Source of the DNA: an uncultured Anaerovibrio sp.
Lineage (GTDB): Bacteria; Bacillota; Negativicutes; Selenomonadales; Selenomonadaceae
NCBI RefSeq assembly: GCF_947302755.1
Contig: NZ_CAMYWM010000002.1
Location: forward strand, 1-64,000
Direction of reading: 5' to 3'
Length of the DNA stretch: 64,000 bases
This document shows, in pieces, positions 19,357 to 28,969 of the stretch. The notes under the pieces are model-generated. The model saw nothing but the letters and a program-made list of their open reading frames with translations. It did no database searches and was not told the DNA's origin. Position 1 is the first letter of the stretch. Every line of letters starts with the position of its first letter. A program made the translations under genes and the position numbers.

Positions 19357-20748
19357 TTATACGCGTTCAATGCGCTTTATAAGCTCCTGCAGAGTATTAT
19401 CAAGTTTTCTGTCTTCCTTCTTTTCTTCACTTATCTTATTGTGGGCATGGAGAACCGTAGTATGGTCCCTGCCACCGAAGAAGTCACCAATTTGTGGCAG
19501 GGATGTATCCGTAAGCTCACGGCAAAGATACATGGCAATCTGTCTTGGATAGGCCAAGGCCTTGGTACGTTTGCTGCTGTTCAAATCATCGACCCTAAGA
19601 TTAAAGTGATTGGCCACCACCTCACGGATAACGTCCATGGTGATTTCTTTATTGTGATTTTCAGGATATACATCCTTTAGGGTGTCGGCCACCAGATCAG
19701 TGGTAATCTTTTCCCCGATAAGCTCAGAATAGGCAACTACTCTGGTAAGAGCTCCCTCCAGCTCACGTATGTTGTTATCGATGCGGCTGGCAATATAAAC
19801 CAGGGCATCAGTTGGTACATTAATGTGATCTGTTTCCGTCTTTTTCTTCAAAATGGCAATCCGCGTTTCCAGATCAGGTGGCTGAATATCTGTCAGCATA
19901 CCGCCGGCAAAGCGGGAGCTGAGCCGCTCCTCCAGAGTCTTTATTTCATGGGGGGGCCGGTCACTGGACAGAACGATTTGTTTGTTGGCCTGATGCAGGG
20001 CGTTAAAGGTGTGGAAGAATTCCTCCTGGGTACGTTCCTTTTTGGACAGGAACTGGATATCATCCACCATCAGCAGGTCGATATTTCTGTATTTTTGACG
20101 AAAGGCCTCAGTGGTATTATCCCGAATGGAATTAATAAGTTCATTGGTAAATTTTTCACTGGTGATGTACAGAACCCGCTTTTCCGGATTATTTTTTAAA
20201 ACCTCATGGCCAATGGCATGCATCAGATGGGTTTTGCCAAGACCTACGCCGCCGTACATAAAGAGGGGATTGTAGTTCTTGCCCGGATTTTTGGCCACTG
20301 CCTGGGCAGCTGCATAGGCTATACGGTTAAAGCTGCCTGCTACTATTGTGTCGAATACATAGCGCGGATTGAGGGAAGAGGCATCCCCTGGGGCTATTTG
20401 ACCAGGTGTGTCATAGGCCGATATAAAGGAATTTCTTTCCTCATTTCCTTCAAAAAGATTATCTATTGGTTCTTCAAGCTCCGGCTCTGATTTTTCTACT
20501 ACCCTTATTTCAAAGGAAACATCAGATTTATTGAGGCTGTTTTTGCAGGCATCCTCAATAATTGCCATGTAACGCTCATCGATAAACTTTTTTACAATAT
20601 CATTTGGTGCACCTAAAATTATCACATTATCAGTAAAATCCATTGGTGTAAGCATTGACAGCCAGTTTTCAATAACCTGGGGAGCCAGGTCGTTTTGCAG
20701 TTCTTTGATAATTTTATCCCAAATTTCATTCAGCTGCTCTTGAGTCAT
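19357..20748 (-). CDS. dnaA: Chromosomal replication initiator DnaA
   Basis: A 463-residue initiator that binds DnaA boxes and opens oriC. Domain I (IWDKIIKELQNDLAPQVIENWLSML), a short variable domain II, the AAA+ domain with Walker A YGGVGLGKTHLMHAIG and Walker B LLMVDDIQFL, and domain IV with the DNA-binding signature GGRDHTTVLHA are all present. The gene is flanked by DnaA boxes on both sides, as in other Firmicutes, allowing autoregulation. Confidence 0.99.
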   Translation of the reverse strand: MTQEQLNEIWDKIIKELQNDLAPQVIENWLSMLTPMDFTDNVIILGAPNDIVKKFIDERYMAIIEDACKNSLNKSDVSFEIRVVEKSEPELEEPIDNLFEGNEERNSFISAYDTPGQIAPGDASSLNPRYVFDTIVAGSFNRIAYAAAQAVAKNPGKNYNPLFMYGGVGLGKTHLMHAIGHEVLKNNPEKRVLYITSEKFTNELINSIRDNTTEAFRQKYRNIDLLMVDDIQFLSKKERTQEEFFHTFNALHQANKQIVLSSDRPPHEIKTLEERLSSRFAGGMLTDIQPPDLETRIAILKKKTETDHINVPTDALVYIASRIDNNIRELEGALTRVVAYSELIGEKITTDLVADTLKDVYPENHNKEITMDVIREVVANHFNLRVDDLNSSKRTKALAYPRQIAMYLCRELTDTSLPQIGDFFGGRDHTTVLHAHNKISEEKKEDRKLDNTLQELIKRIERV

Positions 20749-20805
20749 CTATATATTCTCCTTGATAAAGATAAATGCAATAACTGAGCTTCTCAAATTA
20801 TTGCA

Positions 20806-21044
20806 TTATCAACAGACAAATAAATTTATCCACACTTGTTAATAAGTATGTGGATAAATTTGGTGTAATAGGCATTATTTTTAAACTTTTTTAATTTTTC
20901 TTCTATAATAAATATATGCATATTTTTTATAGCAAAATCTGTTGATAAGTACATGTGAAATACCTCCATAATAATATCAGAATATGTTCCGGTTATCAAC
21001 AAAAAAAGGTGTATATGTGGTTCCAGTAAATGAATTTATCCACA
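20806..21044. promoter_or_regulatory. oriC part 1: DnaA boxes between dnaA and rpmH
   Basis: A ~450-base gap with TTATCAACA (20806), TTATCCACA (20826), TGTGGATAA (20849), TGTTGATAA (20940), TTATCAACA (20993) and TTATCCACA (21036). The strand of nearly all genes switches here, and dnaA and rpmH diverge, as at known Firmicutes origins. Confidence 0.88.
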
Positions 21045-21083
21045 AAAATTACAATTTATACCCAGGTCAGAAAGTAAAATTTC

Positions 21084-21113
21084 TTGACACTATAATAAAC
21101 GGTGGTCTATAAT
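21084..21113 (+). promoter_or_regulatory. Promoter of rpmH-rnpA
   Basis: TTGACA, an 18-base spacer, TATAAT, about 80 bases before the rpmH start. Confidence 0.8.
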
Positions 21114-21195
21114 CTTGTTAGTTAAAATCCAAGGACTATGTTTATTGTGGTTTGACCGAGTATTTTGCTCGTAATTATATAAGGAGGTGCCAGCA

Positions 21196-21330
21196 TTGAA
21201 GCAGACTTATCAGCCTAATAATCATTGGAAGAAGAAGACTCATGGTTTTCGTGAGCGCATGAAGACCAAGGGTGGCCGTCAGGTTTTGGCAAGAAGACGT
21301 GCCAGAGGCAGAAAGAAGATTTCAGCTTAA
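21196..21330 (+). CDS. rpmH: 50S ribosomal protein L34
   Basis: A 44-residue ribosomal protein missing from the ORF track because of its size: [18 protein letters not shown], then [21 protein letters not shown], then KKISA. This is the full L34 pattern. The start is TTG with an AAGGAGGTG ribosome site eight bases upstream. It leads the rnpA-yidD-yidC group. Confidence 0.97.
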   Translation: MKQTYQPNNHWKKKTHGFRERMKTKGGRQVLARRRARGRKKISA

Positions 21331-21332
21331 TA

Positions 21333-21411
21333 AAATGGTCACTTCGGTGGCCTATTTTTCTCTATAGAACCAGTTATATTCCCCAAAGGGCGAATGATGT
21401 ACCTGGTTCTA
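21333..21411 (+). other. Hairpins between rpmH and rnpA
   Basis: GGTCACTTCGGTGGCC followed by TATTTTTC looks like a weak terminator or attenuator. A second hairpin AGAACCAG/CTGGTTCT follows. They could set the much lower output of rnpA relative to rpmH. Confidence 0.4.
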
Positions 21412-21441
21412 TGTTCTATTTGCTGAAATGAGGATTTTGCC

Positions 21442-21789
21442 ATGTACAAGTTACCTAAAAGTCGAATCCTGCGCCGTAGGAACGATTTTCAAAAGGTCCA
21501 CCGTTTTGGGAAATCCTATGCAAACAGATACTTAGTATTGTATGTCTTTACAGCAACCGGGCTGGAGGACAGGGTTGGCTTTGCTGCCGGAAAAAAGCTG
21601 GGCAATGCAGTGGCGCGTAATAGAGTCAAGCGTCTTATGCGCGAGTGTTACCGGTTGCACCAGCATGATATCAAGAATGATATTTGTATCCTGTTGGTTG
21701 GCAGAAAACCAGCTGTGGAAGTTAAATACCATGTTATCGAAAAGGCTTTTCTCAATTTAGGCAGAAAGGCCGAAATTTTTGGGAGATGA
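21442..21789 (+). CDS. rnpA: Ribonuclease P protein component
   Basis: The 115-residue protein subunit of RNase P, which matures tRNA 5' ends together with the rnpB RNA (not in this window). The conserved RNA-contact motif GNAVARNRVKRLMRECYR is present. Starts at ATG with GAGG upstream. Its neighbours rpmH and yidD are the standard ones. Confidence 0.97.
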   Translation: MYKLPKSRILRRRNDFQKVHRFGKSYANRYLVLYVFTATGLEDRVGFAAGKKLGNAVARNRVKRLMRECYRLHQHDIKNDICILLVGRKPAVEVKYHVIEKAFLNLGRKAEIFGR

Positions 21790-21798
21790 GGATAATTG

Positions 21799-22008
21799 GT
21801 GAAGAAATTCATGTTATTCATGATTGAGCTTTATCGTTCTTATATTTCACCACTTAAGCCGCCTTCCTGTCGCTATGTTCCCACCTGTTCGGAATATGCG
21901 ATGATTGCTATTGAAAAATACGGACCATTGAAGGGTGGTTATTTGGCAATAAGGAGAATTCTCCGTTGTCATCCCTTTCATAAAGGTGGATATGATCCGG
22001 TTCCGTAG
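21799..22008 (+). CDS. yidD: Membrane protein insertion efficiency factor YidD
   Basis: A ~69-residue protein with the YidD pattern ([23 protein letters not shown] ... [14 protein letters not shown]). It helps membrane insertion near YidC. The track uses TTG 21796, but GTG 21799 is better spaced from GAGG, which overlaps the rnpA stop region. Confidence 0.95.
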   Translation: MKKFMLFMIELYRSYISPLKPPSCRYVPTCSEYAMIAIEKYGPLKGGYLAIRRILRCHPFHKGGYDPVP

Positions 22009-22026
22009 AATAGGATTTTATTTTTT

Positions 22027-22140
22027 TGCACGGAGTTTACTACGAAATCTTAGCAAATCAAATCCGAATGAGGGAGATGAGCTTTAGATTTCGTTGTAAG
22101 GGCGCAGTGCGAAATAAGATTTCGCACGAAGTTTACTGTA
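22027..22140 (+). repeat. Structured repeat family A, copy 1
   Basis: Contains TACGAAATCTTAGC, then GCTTTAGATTTCGTTGTAAGGGC (the two arms pair as ACGAAATCT/AGATTTCGT), then a second hairpin TGCGAAA/TTTCGCA and GTTTAC. It is preceded by an extra TGCACGGAGTTTAC. It lies between yidD and yidC. Confidence 0.8.
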
Positions 22141-22159
22141 GAAATTAGGATGTGTTAAA

Positions 22160-22828
22160 TTGGATTTTTTAGCATCGGCCTTTGAGCCTGTTGTAAATCT
22201 GTTCCGCCTCATTATGGATGGCTTTTACAACATTACTGTTGCTGCCGGATTTCCAAACTATGGAGTTGCCATCATTCTCATGACTATCTGCGTAAAGCTT
22301 TGCCTTTATCCCTTAAATGCAAAGCAGATTAAGTCTATGAAGGCTATGCAGGAAATTCAGCCTAAATTAAAGAAAATACAGAAGGATTATAAGAACAACC
22401 CACAGCTGATGCAGCAGAAGATGGGTGAGCTTTACCAGGAGTCAGGAGTAAATCCTCTGGCAGGCTGTCTGCCGCTTCTGGTACAGATGCCAATCCTCAT
22501 GGGTGTTTATTATTCTCTGTATGGACTGGAATATTCTGGTGACCCAACCTTCTTGTGGTTGTCCAGCCTGTCTGATTCCGACCCTACCTTCATCCTGCCT
22601 CTTCTCTCTGCGTTGACCACATATTTGGCTCAGCGTCAGTCCATGGCAATGAATGGTCAGGATAATCAGCAGATGAAGATGATGACGTACATTATGCCTA
22701 TATTTATTGGTTACATCTCCATAAATTTTCCAGCAGGTCTGGTACTGTACTGGGTAGTAATGAATTTATGCCAGATGGCTCAGCAGTGGTATATGTTCAG
22801 AAATGAGGAGCAGAAGGGAGCAGCTTGA
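22160..22828 (+). CDS. yidC: Membrane protein insertase YidC/Oxa1
   Basis: A 222-residue insertase for inner membrane proteins. The Oxa1 core with five hydrophobic segments is visible, with the positively charged groove residue in MTICVKLCLYPLNAKQ and the cytoplasmic hairpin QEIQPKLKKIQKDYKNNPQLMQQKMGELYQESGVNPLAGCLP. It is of the short Gram-positive size, without the large periplasmic domain seen in proteobacteria, and has no lipobox. The start is TTG. The family A repeat just upstream is in its leader. Confidence 0.96.
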   Translation: MDFLASAFEPVVNLFRLIMDGFYNITVAAGFPNYGVAIILMTICVKLCLYPLNAKQIKSMKAMQEIQPKLKKIQKDYKNNPQLMQQKMGELYQESGVNPLAGCLPLLVQMPILMGVYYSLYGLEYSGDPTFLWLSSLSDSDPTFILPLLSALTTYLAQRQSMAMNGQDNQQMKMMTYIMPIFIGYISINFPAGLVLYWVVMNLCQMAQQWYMFRNEEQKGAA

Positions 22829-22831
22829 TAG

Positions 22832-23503
22832 ATGTCTTTAGAAATTGAAAAAACTGGTAAAACAGTTGATGAAGCAAAGCAGGCTGCCATATTGGAGCTT
22901 GGTGTTGACCCTGCTTTAGTGGAATTTGTGAAAGTAGTGGAGCCTACTAAGGGATTTTTGGGGCTGCTCGGTGGCAAGCCGGCCCGGGTCAGAGCCGTTG
23001 TCCGTGAGCTGTCACCTATTGAAAAGGCAGAAAAATTCCTTGGTGATATATTCAAGGCTATGAAGCTGGATATTGAGATTGAGAAGAGGGAGTCTGAGGA
23101 TGGTACTGTTTTCAATCTTATCGGCGATAATCTTGGTATCTTGATTGGTAAGCATGGTCAGACCCTTGATTCATTGCAGTACCTTTCAAATTTGGCTGCC
23201 AATCGTGGCCTGATTGATAATAAGGTTCGGGTTATTATTGATATTGAGAATTATCGGAGCCGTCGTGAGGATACTCTGCGTCGCTTGGCTATGCGCCTGG
23301 CCGACAAGGTAAGAAGAACCGGGGAGCGTATTGTTCTGGAGCCCATGAACCGTCATGAAAGAAAGATTATTCATATGGCCCTGCAGGATAATTATCGGGT
23401 ATCTACCTACAGCTCCGGTGATGAGCCTTACCGTAAGGTTGTAATTGAACTGAAGCGCGGCGGTCGTCGGGATAATCATGAACGTAGGGAAAGAGAAGAT
23501 TGA
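22832..23503 (+). CDS. khpB: Jag/KhpB RNA-binding protein
   Basis: A 223-residue protein with a Jag_N domain (MSLEIEKTGKTVDEAKQAAILELGV), a KH domain with the GxxG-type loop (LIGKHGQTLDSLQYL) and an R3H domain (RHERKIIHMALQDNYRVSTYSSGDEPYRKVVI). KhpB works with KhpA as an RNA-binding pair affecting cell elongation and division in Firmicutes. It starts four bases after yidC, so the two are co-translated. Confidence 0.95.
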   Translation: MSLEIEKTGKTVDEAKQAAILELGVDPALVEFVKVVEPTKGFLGLLGGKPARVRAVVRELSPIEKAEKFLGDIFKAMKLDIEIEKRESEDGTVFNLIGDNLGILIGKHGQTLDSLQYLSNLAANRGLIDNKVRVIIDIENYRSRREDTLRRLAMRLADKVRRTGERIVLEPMNRHERKIIHMALQDNYRVSTYSSGDEPYRKVVIELKRGGRRDNHERRERED

Positions 23504-23528
23504 TTTTCTCTGGAAATAAGATTGTATA

Positions 23529-23560
23529 GAGGCTGTCTCACATTATGGGACAGCCTTTTA
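23529..23560 (+). terminator. Hairpin terminator after khpB
   Basis: GGCTGTC pairs with GACAGCC, followed by a short TTTTA. The T tract is short, so some readthrough into mnmE is likely. Confidence 0.5.
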
Positions 23561-23661
23561 CTATGAAATCTTAGCGAAGCAAATCCGAAGGATGCAGATG
23601 AGCTTTAGATTTCGTTGTAAGGGCGTAGTGCAAAATATCATTTTGCACGGAGTTTACGATT
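23560..23661 (+). repeat. Structured repeat family A, copy 2
   Basis: Same layout as copy 1. The second hairpin reads TGCAAAATATCATTTTGCA here against TGCGAAA/TTTCGCA elsewhere, a paired G-C to A-T change. Confidence 0.85.
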
Positions 23662-23682
23662 AGATGTGCATTTGGAGGATTT

Positions 23683-25101
23683 ATGCAGGAGAAAAAAATG
23701 ATGGAGGATACCATCAGTGCCATTGCCACAGCTCCCGGTGAGGGTGGTATCGGAATTATACGACTCAGTGGTGAAAAGGCTGTTTCTATCGCCTATAAAA
23801 TTTTCAGACCTCATTCTGCAAAATCATTACAGGAATATGGCAACAGAGTGGCGGTTTATGGTAAAGTTTACGACGAACATGGTCATATCATAGATGAGGC
23901 AATTTGTATTGTCATGAATGCTCCAAATTCATATACCTGTGAAGATGTGGTGGAAATCCAGTGTCATGGTGGCAGCGTTGTTATGCGGGAAATTTTGTCC
24001 CTTACCTACCGTATGGGGGCCAGGCCAGCTGAACCAGGTGAGTTTACCAAGCGGGCCTTTCTTAATGGCAGGCTGGATTTAAGTCAGGCCCAGGCTGTAA
24101 TGGATATAATCAATGCCAAGACCAAGGCGTCGCTGGATATGGCCATAAATCATCTTTCTGGGTATTTTTCCAATAAAATTAGGGAGTTCAGGCACGATAT
24201 TTTGGCTATTATTGCCCATTTGGAGGCTTCAATCGATTTCCCTGAGGATGATATTGAGGATTTGGATTTTGAAGATACCAGGGAAAAGGTAAAGCTGCTG
24301 CAGGACAAAATTCAGAAAATGCTGGCGTCGGCCCATATGGGAATTATTCTGCGGGATGGGCTAAAAACGGCGATAATTGGCAGGCCAAATGCGGGAAAAT
24401 CAAGTATTATGAATTTGCTGCTGGGTCAGGAGCGGGCTATTGTTACCGATGTCCCGGGTACCACCAGGGACAGTATTGAGGAATACGTAAATATTGGTGG
24501 TATACCACTTCGCCTTATCGATACGGCCGGTATCCGTGCTACTGATGATATTGTGGAAAAAATAGGAGTGGATAAGGCCTATTCATATGCCGGTGAGGCT
24601 GAGCTTGTACTGGCTGTATTTGACACCAATGAGGAATTGTCAGCTGAAGATGAGGAAATAATCCGGCTGATGGATAAATGCCCAGGCAATATTATTGTTA
24701 TACTGAATAAAATTGACCTATCTGGAGATAAAAATACTGAACTGCTTAAGGAAAGGCTAAAGGGCTGTACAGCTGCAAAAATTCGTGGTATTGTTCCTAT
24801 GTCAGCCAAAAATGGGGAAGGTCAGGAAGGGCTGGAGGAGCTGTTAAAGGAAATTGTATACAATGGCCGGACCAATATAGGGGAAAGCCAGGCTGTGTGC
24901 GATGCCCGTCATGAGGAAATTCTCCGCCGGACTGTCAATCTTTTGGAGGAAGCACTGAATACCATTGATATGGGCATGAGCGAGGATTTTATAGTTATTG
25001 ACCTGCGCTCAGCATGGGAAAAGCTGGGAGAAATTACTGGTGAAACCTTTGATGACGACATTGTTAATCAGATATTCAGCAATTTCTGTATCGGTAAATA
25101 A
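23683..25101 (+). CDS. mnmE: tRNA modification GTPase MnmE
   Basis: A 472-residue GTPase that with MnmG adds the carboxymethylaminomethyl group at U34 of certain tRNAs. The N-terminal folate-binding domain, helical domain and inserted G domain are visible: G1 [10 protein letters not shown]3 DTAG, G4 NKID, and the C-terminal CIGK with the essential cysteine. The start is ATG after TTGGAGGA. mnmG follows after a ~360-base structured gap. Confidence 0.98.
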   Translation: MQEKKMMEDTISAIATAPGEGGIGIIRLSGEKAVSIAYKIFRPHSAKSLQEYGNRVAVYGKVYDEHGHIIDEAICIVMNAPNSYTCEDVVEIQCHGGSVVMREILSLTYRMGARPAEPGEFTKRAFLNGRLDLSQAQAVMDIINAKTKASLDMAINHLSGYFSNKIREFRHDILAIIAHLEASIDFPEDDIEDLDFEDTREKVKLLQDKIQKMLASAHMGIILRDGLKTAIIGRPNAGKSSIMNLLLGQERAIVTDVPGTTRDSIEEYVNIGGIPLRLIDTAGIRATDDIVEKIGVDKAYSYAGEAELVLAVFDTNEELSAEDEEIIRLMDKCPGNIIVILNKIDLSGDKNTELLKERLKGCTAAKIRGIVPMSAKNGEGQEGLEELLKEIVYNGRTNIGESQAVCDARHEEILRRTVNLLEEALNTIDMGMSEDFIVIDLRSAWEKLGEITGETFDDDIVNQIFSNFCIGK

Positions 25102-25138
25102 AGGCCTTTGCATCTGGAAGCAAATTTATCTCCAGGTA
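25102..25138 (+). other. Hairpin after mnmE
   Basis: CCTTTGCATCTGGA pairs imperfectly with TCCAGGTAAAGG. There is no T tract after it. Confidence 0.35.
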
Positions 25139-25140
25139 AA

Positions 25141-25347
25141 GGGGTGCTAAGTATCCTCCTATTAGGCGGGAGAAAAGCCCCCATAGTGGTCAGTGTCAGC
25201 TGCTCAGCTAAGACCATAGTCTTGCTTTACAGGACACTTTCGCATGGGACGTATTAACCAATAGGCTTTGCCTCTTGGATACGTCCGCAAAGCTTTTGAT
25301 TAATTCGACTACATTCAGTGGGGGTATAAATCTACCACTGAATAAGT
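25141..25347 (-). repeat. Structured repeat family C, copy 1 (inverted relative to 40 kb)
   Basis: About 205 bases. The central ~120 bases are nearly identical to the reverse complement of 40046-40254. Domains by eye: an outer CCCAT/ATGGG and AGTGTC/GACACT stem holding AGCTGCTCAGCT and AAGACCATAGTCTT; a strong hairpin GGACGTAT/ATACGTCC with an inner CCAATAGGC/GCCTCTTGG; and TTCAGTGG/CCACTGAA. Because the element is close to symmetric the sense strand is unclear. It could be a structured RNA or a non-coding mobile repeat. Confidence 0.75.
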
Positions 25348-25360
25348 ATCATTTAATGAG

Positions 25361-25399
25361 CTGGTGCCCTAGGGGAGTAGATACACCTAATGGCACCAG
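25361..25399 (+). other. Long hairpin in the mnmG leader
   Basis: CTGGTGCC pairs perfectly with GGCACCAG, with an inner TAGG/CCTA pair. It is followed by a GC-rich stretch (GACGAGGCCGGCAGGCGG) up to the mnmG ribosome site. A leader or regulatory role is possible. Confidence 0.4.
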
Positions 25400-25460
25400 T
25401 AGGAACGCTCCGTAGGTGACGAGGCCGGCAGGCGGATGAGGTGTTTGGGAGGAATTAGAA

Positions 25461-27356
25461 TTGAGTGACAAGCTTTTTATAGCCGGAGAATATGAGGTTA
25501 TTGTAATAGGTGCCGGTCATGCCGGAGTGGAGGCAGCCCTGGCTTCAGCCAGAATGGGCTGCAGCACCCTGCTGGCCACTCTCAGTATGGATAATATTGC
25601 CCTTATGCCCTGCAATCCGTCGGTTGGGGGTCCCGCCAAGGGGCATTTGGTCCGTGAATTGGATGCTCTTGGCGGACAAATGGGCATTAATGCTGATGAA
25701 ACCTGTATCCAGTTCAGGATGCTGAATACGGGTAAGGGCCCGGCTGTCCATGCCATCAGGGCCCAGGCAGACAAAAAGCATTATCAGTTTCGCATGAAGG
25801 AGGTATGCGAAAATACGGAAAACCTTGATGTTAAGCAGCTTATGATAGATAAGCTTATTATTGAGGATAATCAGATAAAGGGCATTATCACGGAAAATAT
25901 GGAGCAGTATTTGTGTAAGGCTGCTATATTGGCCACTGGAACTTATTTGAAGGGACAGATTATTATTGGCCTACACACCTATTCCGGTGGTCCCAGCGGT
26001 CAACGGTCGGCAGAAAATTTATCCCAATCCCTGTTGGAGGCTGGTATTAAGCTGATGCGGTTTAAGACCGGTACTCCGGCCCGGGTGGATGCCCGAACTC
26101 TGGACTATGATAAAATGGAAATTCAGCCTGGCAACGAGGAGGCCAGAAATTTCTCCTTTATGAGTGATATTACTACCCGTCAGCAGACTCCATGCTGGCT
26201 TACCTATACCAATGCCCAGACCCACAAGATTATTATGGACAATATAGACCGGGCCCCTATGGCCAATGGTATTATCAAGGGAATTGGGCCAAGATATTGT
26301 CCTTCCATTGAAACCAAGCTTATCAGATTTCCGGATAAGGAACGCCATCAGCTTTTTCTGGAGCCTGAGGGGTTGCATACCAATGAGGTATATGTGCAGG
26401 GAATGTCCACCAGCCTCCCAATGGATGTGCAGATAGCCTTTCTTCATACTATTCCCGGTCTGGAGCATGCCAAGGTAATGCGGCCTGGCTATGCCATTGA
26501 ATACGATTGTCTTGATCCACTGCAGCTTAAGGCAACTCTGGAGCTAAAAAAAATATCCGGCTTGTTCTCTGCCGGACAGGCTAATGGAACCTCCGGCTAT
26601 GAGGAGGCTGCAGCCCAGGGAATAATTGCCGGCATTAATGCTGCCCTGCAGGTAAAGGGAGAGGAGCCAATTATTCTGAAGCGGTCTGATGCCTATATTG
26701 GTGTATTGATAGATGATTTGGTTACCAAGGGTACTAGTGAGCCATACAGAATAATGACCTCACGGGCTGAATATCGCCTGATTTTACGTCAGGATAATGC
26801 GGATCAGCGGCTGACTCCATTGGGCCGACGGGTGGGACTTGTGAAGGATGACCGCTGGCAGCGATTTACCCGAAAAATGGCGGTTATCAATGATACGGTA
26901 CAGCTTTTAAAGGAAAAAAAGCTTAATCCAAATCAGGAAACATTAAATTTATTGGCCAAAAACGGTATTGAGGAAATCCGTAACACCATCAGCCTATATG
27001 ATTTATTGAAGCGTCCCGATATCGATTACGATAAATTAAAGAAAATATTTTCTTTGCCGGATATTGACGAAGAGGCCAAGCAGCAGGTGGAAATATCCAT
27101 AACCTATGAAGGATATATCAAGAAGCAGCTGGAGCAGGTGGAAAAAATGAAAAGGCTGGAGGAAAAGCTGATACCTGAATCAATTGATTATGATAAGGTG
27201 GCCAATCTCAGGGATGAGGCCAGGGAAAAGCTGGCGGATATACGACCAAGGTCCATAGGTCAGGCCGGCCGGATATCCGGTGTTTCTCCGGCAGATATTT
27301 CTGTATTGATGATATATTTGGAGCAGCAAAAGAGAATAGAGGAGACCCAAAAATGA
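25461..27356 (+). CDS. mnmG: tRNA uridine-34 modification enzyme MnmG (GidA)
   Basis: A 631-residue FAD enzyme and partner of MnmE. The dinucleotide-binding motif [12 protein letters not shown] is at residue ~16, and the family signature stretches [21 protein letters not shown] and [11 protein letters not shown] are present. Normal length with the C-terminal helical MnmE-binding domain. The start is TTG with GGGAGGAA upstream. It overlaps rsmG by four bases. Confidence 0.98.
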   Translation: MSDKLFIAGEYEVIVIGAGHAGVEAALASARMGCSTLLATLSMDNIALMPCNPSVGGPAKGHLVRELDALGGQMGINADETCIQFRMLNTGKGPAVHAIRAQADKKHYQFRMKEVCENTENLDVKQLMIDKLIIEDNQIKGIITENMEQYLCKAAILATGTYLKGQIIIGLHTYSGGPSGQRSAENLSQSLLEAGIKLMRFKTGTPARVDARTLDYDKMEIQPGNEEARNFSFMSDITTRQQTPCWLTYTNAQTHKIIMDNIDRAPMANGIIKGIGPRYCPSIETKLIRFPDKERHQLFLEPEGLHTNEVYVQGMSTSLPMDVQIAFLHTIPGLEHAKVMRPGYAIEYDCLDPLQLKATLELKKISGLFSAGQANGTSGYEEAAAQGIIAGINAALQVKGEEPIILKRSDAYIGVLIDDLVTKGTSEPYRIMTSRAEYRLILRQDNADQRLTPLGRRVGLVKDDRWQRFTRKMAVINDTVQLLKEKKLNPNQETLNLLAKNGIEEIRNTISLYDLLKRPDIDYDKLKKIFSLPDIDEEAKQQVEISITYEGYIKKQLEQVEKMKRLEEKLIPESIDYDKVANLRDEAREKLADIRPRSIGQAGRISGVSPADISVLMIYLEQQKRIEETQK

Positions 27357-28072
27357 GCTTTAAGGAATGTCTGAGGGATGGAGCAGCTGTATATGGCCTT
27401 GCCCTTACCGAGGTTCAGCTGGAACAATTTGATAAATACTTCCAGCTGTTGATAGAATGGAATGAAAAAATTAATCTTACAGCCATTACGGAGCCCCGGG
27501 AAGTGGCGGTAAAGCATATGATAGATTCCCTGACCTGCTGGGATGATGACCGTTTTGATAATAATATCAGGGTTATTGATGTGGGAACCGGAGCCGGCTT
27601 TCCAGGTATTCCTCTGAAAATCTTTCGACCTGATATACGGCTGACCTTGTTGGATTCCCTAAATAAGCGTATTAAATTTCTTCAGCTGGTTGTGGACGAA
27701 TTGGCCCTCCATGGAGTAGAGTGTATCCATGCCCGTGCGGAGGAGGGAGCCAGAAATAAGCAGCTGAGAGAACAATTTGATTTGGTGGTTTCACGGGCAG
27801 TGGCCAGATTGCCGGTGCTGGCCGAATACTGTCTGCCCTTTGTAAAAAAGGGAGGAACCTTTGCTGCCTTAAAGGGGATGAAATACGGTGAGGAAGCAGA
27901 GTCAGCCACCAAGGCCCTGGCTGTTTTGGGCGGAGGTAAGGCAGAATGTGTTGAGGTAAAGCTTCCCTATATTGATGACAAGCGGGCGGTTATTTACGTA
28001 AAAAAAGAAAATAGTACCCCTAAAATCTATCCGCGTAAGGCCGGAACTCCCGATAAAAGCCCCATTGAATAG
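27353..28072 (+). CDS. rsmG: 16S rRNA m7G527 methyltransferase RsmG
   Basis: A 239-residue SAM-dependent methyltransferase acting on 16S rRNA. The SAM-binding loop [17 protein letters not shown] is clear, as are [12 protein letters not shown] and [16 protein letters not shown]. It starts at ATG overlapping the mnmG stop (ATGA), indicating translational coupling. Loss-of-function variants of RsmG cause low-level streptomycin resistance in other bacteria; nothing here looks damaged. Confidence 0.97.
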   Translation: MSFKECLRDGAAVYGLALTEVQLEQFDKYFQLLIEWNEKINLTAITEPREVAVKHMIDSLTCWDDDRFDNNIRVIDVGTGAGFPGIPLKIFRPDIRLTLLDSLNKRIKFLQLVVDELALHGVECIHARAEEGARNKQLREQFDLVVSRAVARLPVLAEYCLPFVKKGGTFAALKGMKYGEEAESATKALAVLGGGKAECVEVKLPYIDDKRAVIYVKKENSTPKIYPRKAGTPDKSPIE

Positions 28073-28151
28073 TAAGGATTTAGTTTTTGTCTAAAGTGTG
28101 ATATGATATTGTTGAGTTGTTGATATATTACACAGACGGGATGTGATTGTG

Positions 28152-28781
28152 GTGAAAAGAAATATTATTTTCCTTTTTACTTTTATATCTATATTACTTA
28201 GCATTAGTGTTGTAAGTGCTTCAAAAGATACCGGCACGGCTGTTCTTCAGCCCCCTGACACAAGAAGCTCTGCCTCTGGGGAGGAAGACAGTACTGTCAG
28301 TAATTCAATAAGCCGATTTATGAAATTTGCCGAGGATAGCTCCTATGTATATTACCTGGACAAGCAGGATTCCGGCTGGGTAAGACGGCCATATACCTTT
28401 GATAAGTATATTCTTGAGGCCTGGGTAAAGATGGTTCCATATGAATATGCCGGTGAAGATATATACAGTCCTGAAATGGACGATTCCCATTATTTTTTGG
28501 AGCATTATTTAGTTGATCCTCAGAACAGGAAAATTCAGTTTCTCTGTGAAATCGAGGTAGAGGGGGGACGGCCCCAGAATAATGTGAAGCAGCTTAAATA
28601 CGACCACAACAATTGGGAGTCTTTGATACCGGAAAGTGTGGAGGATATCGTATACCATGCTGTGATTGATAAATATGGTACATCAAATGAAAACAATACC
28701 TGGAAGACCATTGATGATGTTATTGAAGGCCTGTTTACTGCCCGTGTATTGAAGGAAGTTATAAAAATGGGTAAGCTTTAA
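28152..28781 (+). CDS. Exported protein of unknown function
   Basis: About 209 residues with a signal peptide (KRNIIFLFTFISILLSISVVSA). The mature part has two repeated patterns around WVRRPYTFDKYILEAWVKMV and RKIQFLCEIEVEGG that suggest a small beta-rich domain. I do not recognise the family by motif. The track start is GTG 28143; GTG 28152 is better spaced from GGGATG. It follows rsmG by about 70 bases and ends before a DnaA-box patch. Confidence 0.7.
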   Translation: MKRNIIFLFTFISILLSISVVSASKDTGTAVLQPPDTRSSASGEEDSTVSNSISRFMKFAEDSSYVYYLDKQDSGWVRRPYTFDKYILEAWVKMVPYEYAGEDIYSPEMDDSHYFLEHYLVDPQNRKIQFLCEIEVEGGRPQNNVKQLKYDHNNWESLIPESVEDIVYHAVIDKYGTSNENNTWKTIDDVIEGLFTARVLKEVIKMGKL

Positions 28782-28804
28782 AAGAAATCCACAGATTTTT
28801 CTAC

Positions 28805-28859
28805 ATATCCACAGATAAATAGAACAAAGCTGTGAATATGTTAATAAAATTGTGGATAA
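28805..28859. promoter_or_regulatory. Weak DnaA-box patch
   Basis: ATATCCACA (28805), TGTGAATAT (28831) and an exact TGTGGATAA (28851) lie downstream of the exported-protein gene. Confidence 0.45.
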
Positions 28860-28883
28860 CGTAATCAAAATAGTAAGAAAAGC

Positions 28884-28936
28884 AAAAAAAATCCTGAGGA
28901 ACACCAATATTTACGGTGAAACTCAGGATTTTTTAT
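28884..28936. terminator. Bidirectional terminator between two convergent genes
   Basis: AAAAAAATCCTGAG pairs with CTCAGGATTTTTT. It has an A/T tract on each side, so it can end both the exported-protein gene and pfkA. Confidence 0.75.
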
Positions 28937-28969
28937 ATACATATGTTAATAACCTGTGGAAAAAGAATA

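Noticed and set aside
25141-25347. Family C element as an IS or transposon
   Set aside because: No transposase open reading frame or target duplication is visible; better described as a non-coding structured repeat.
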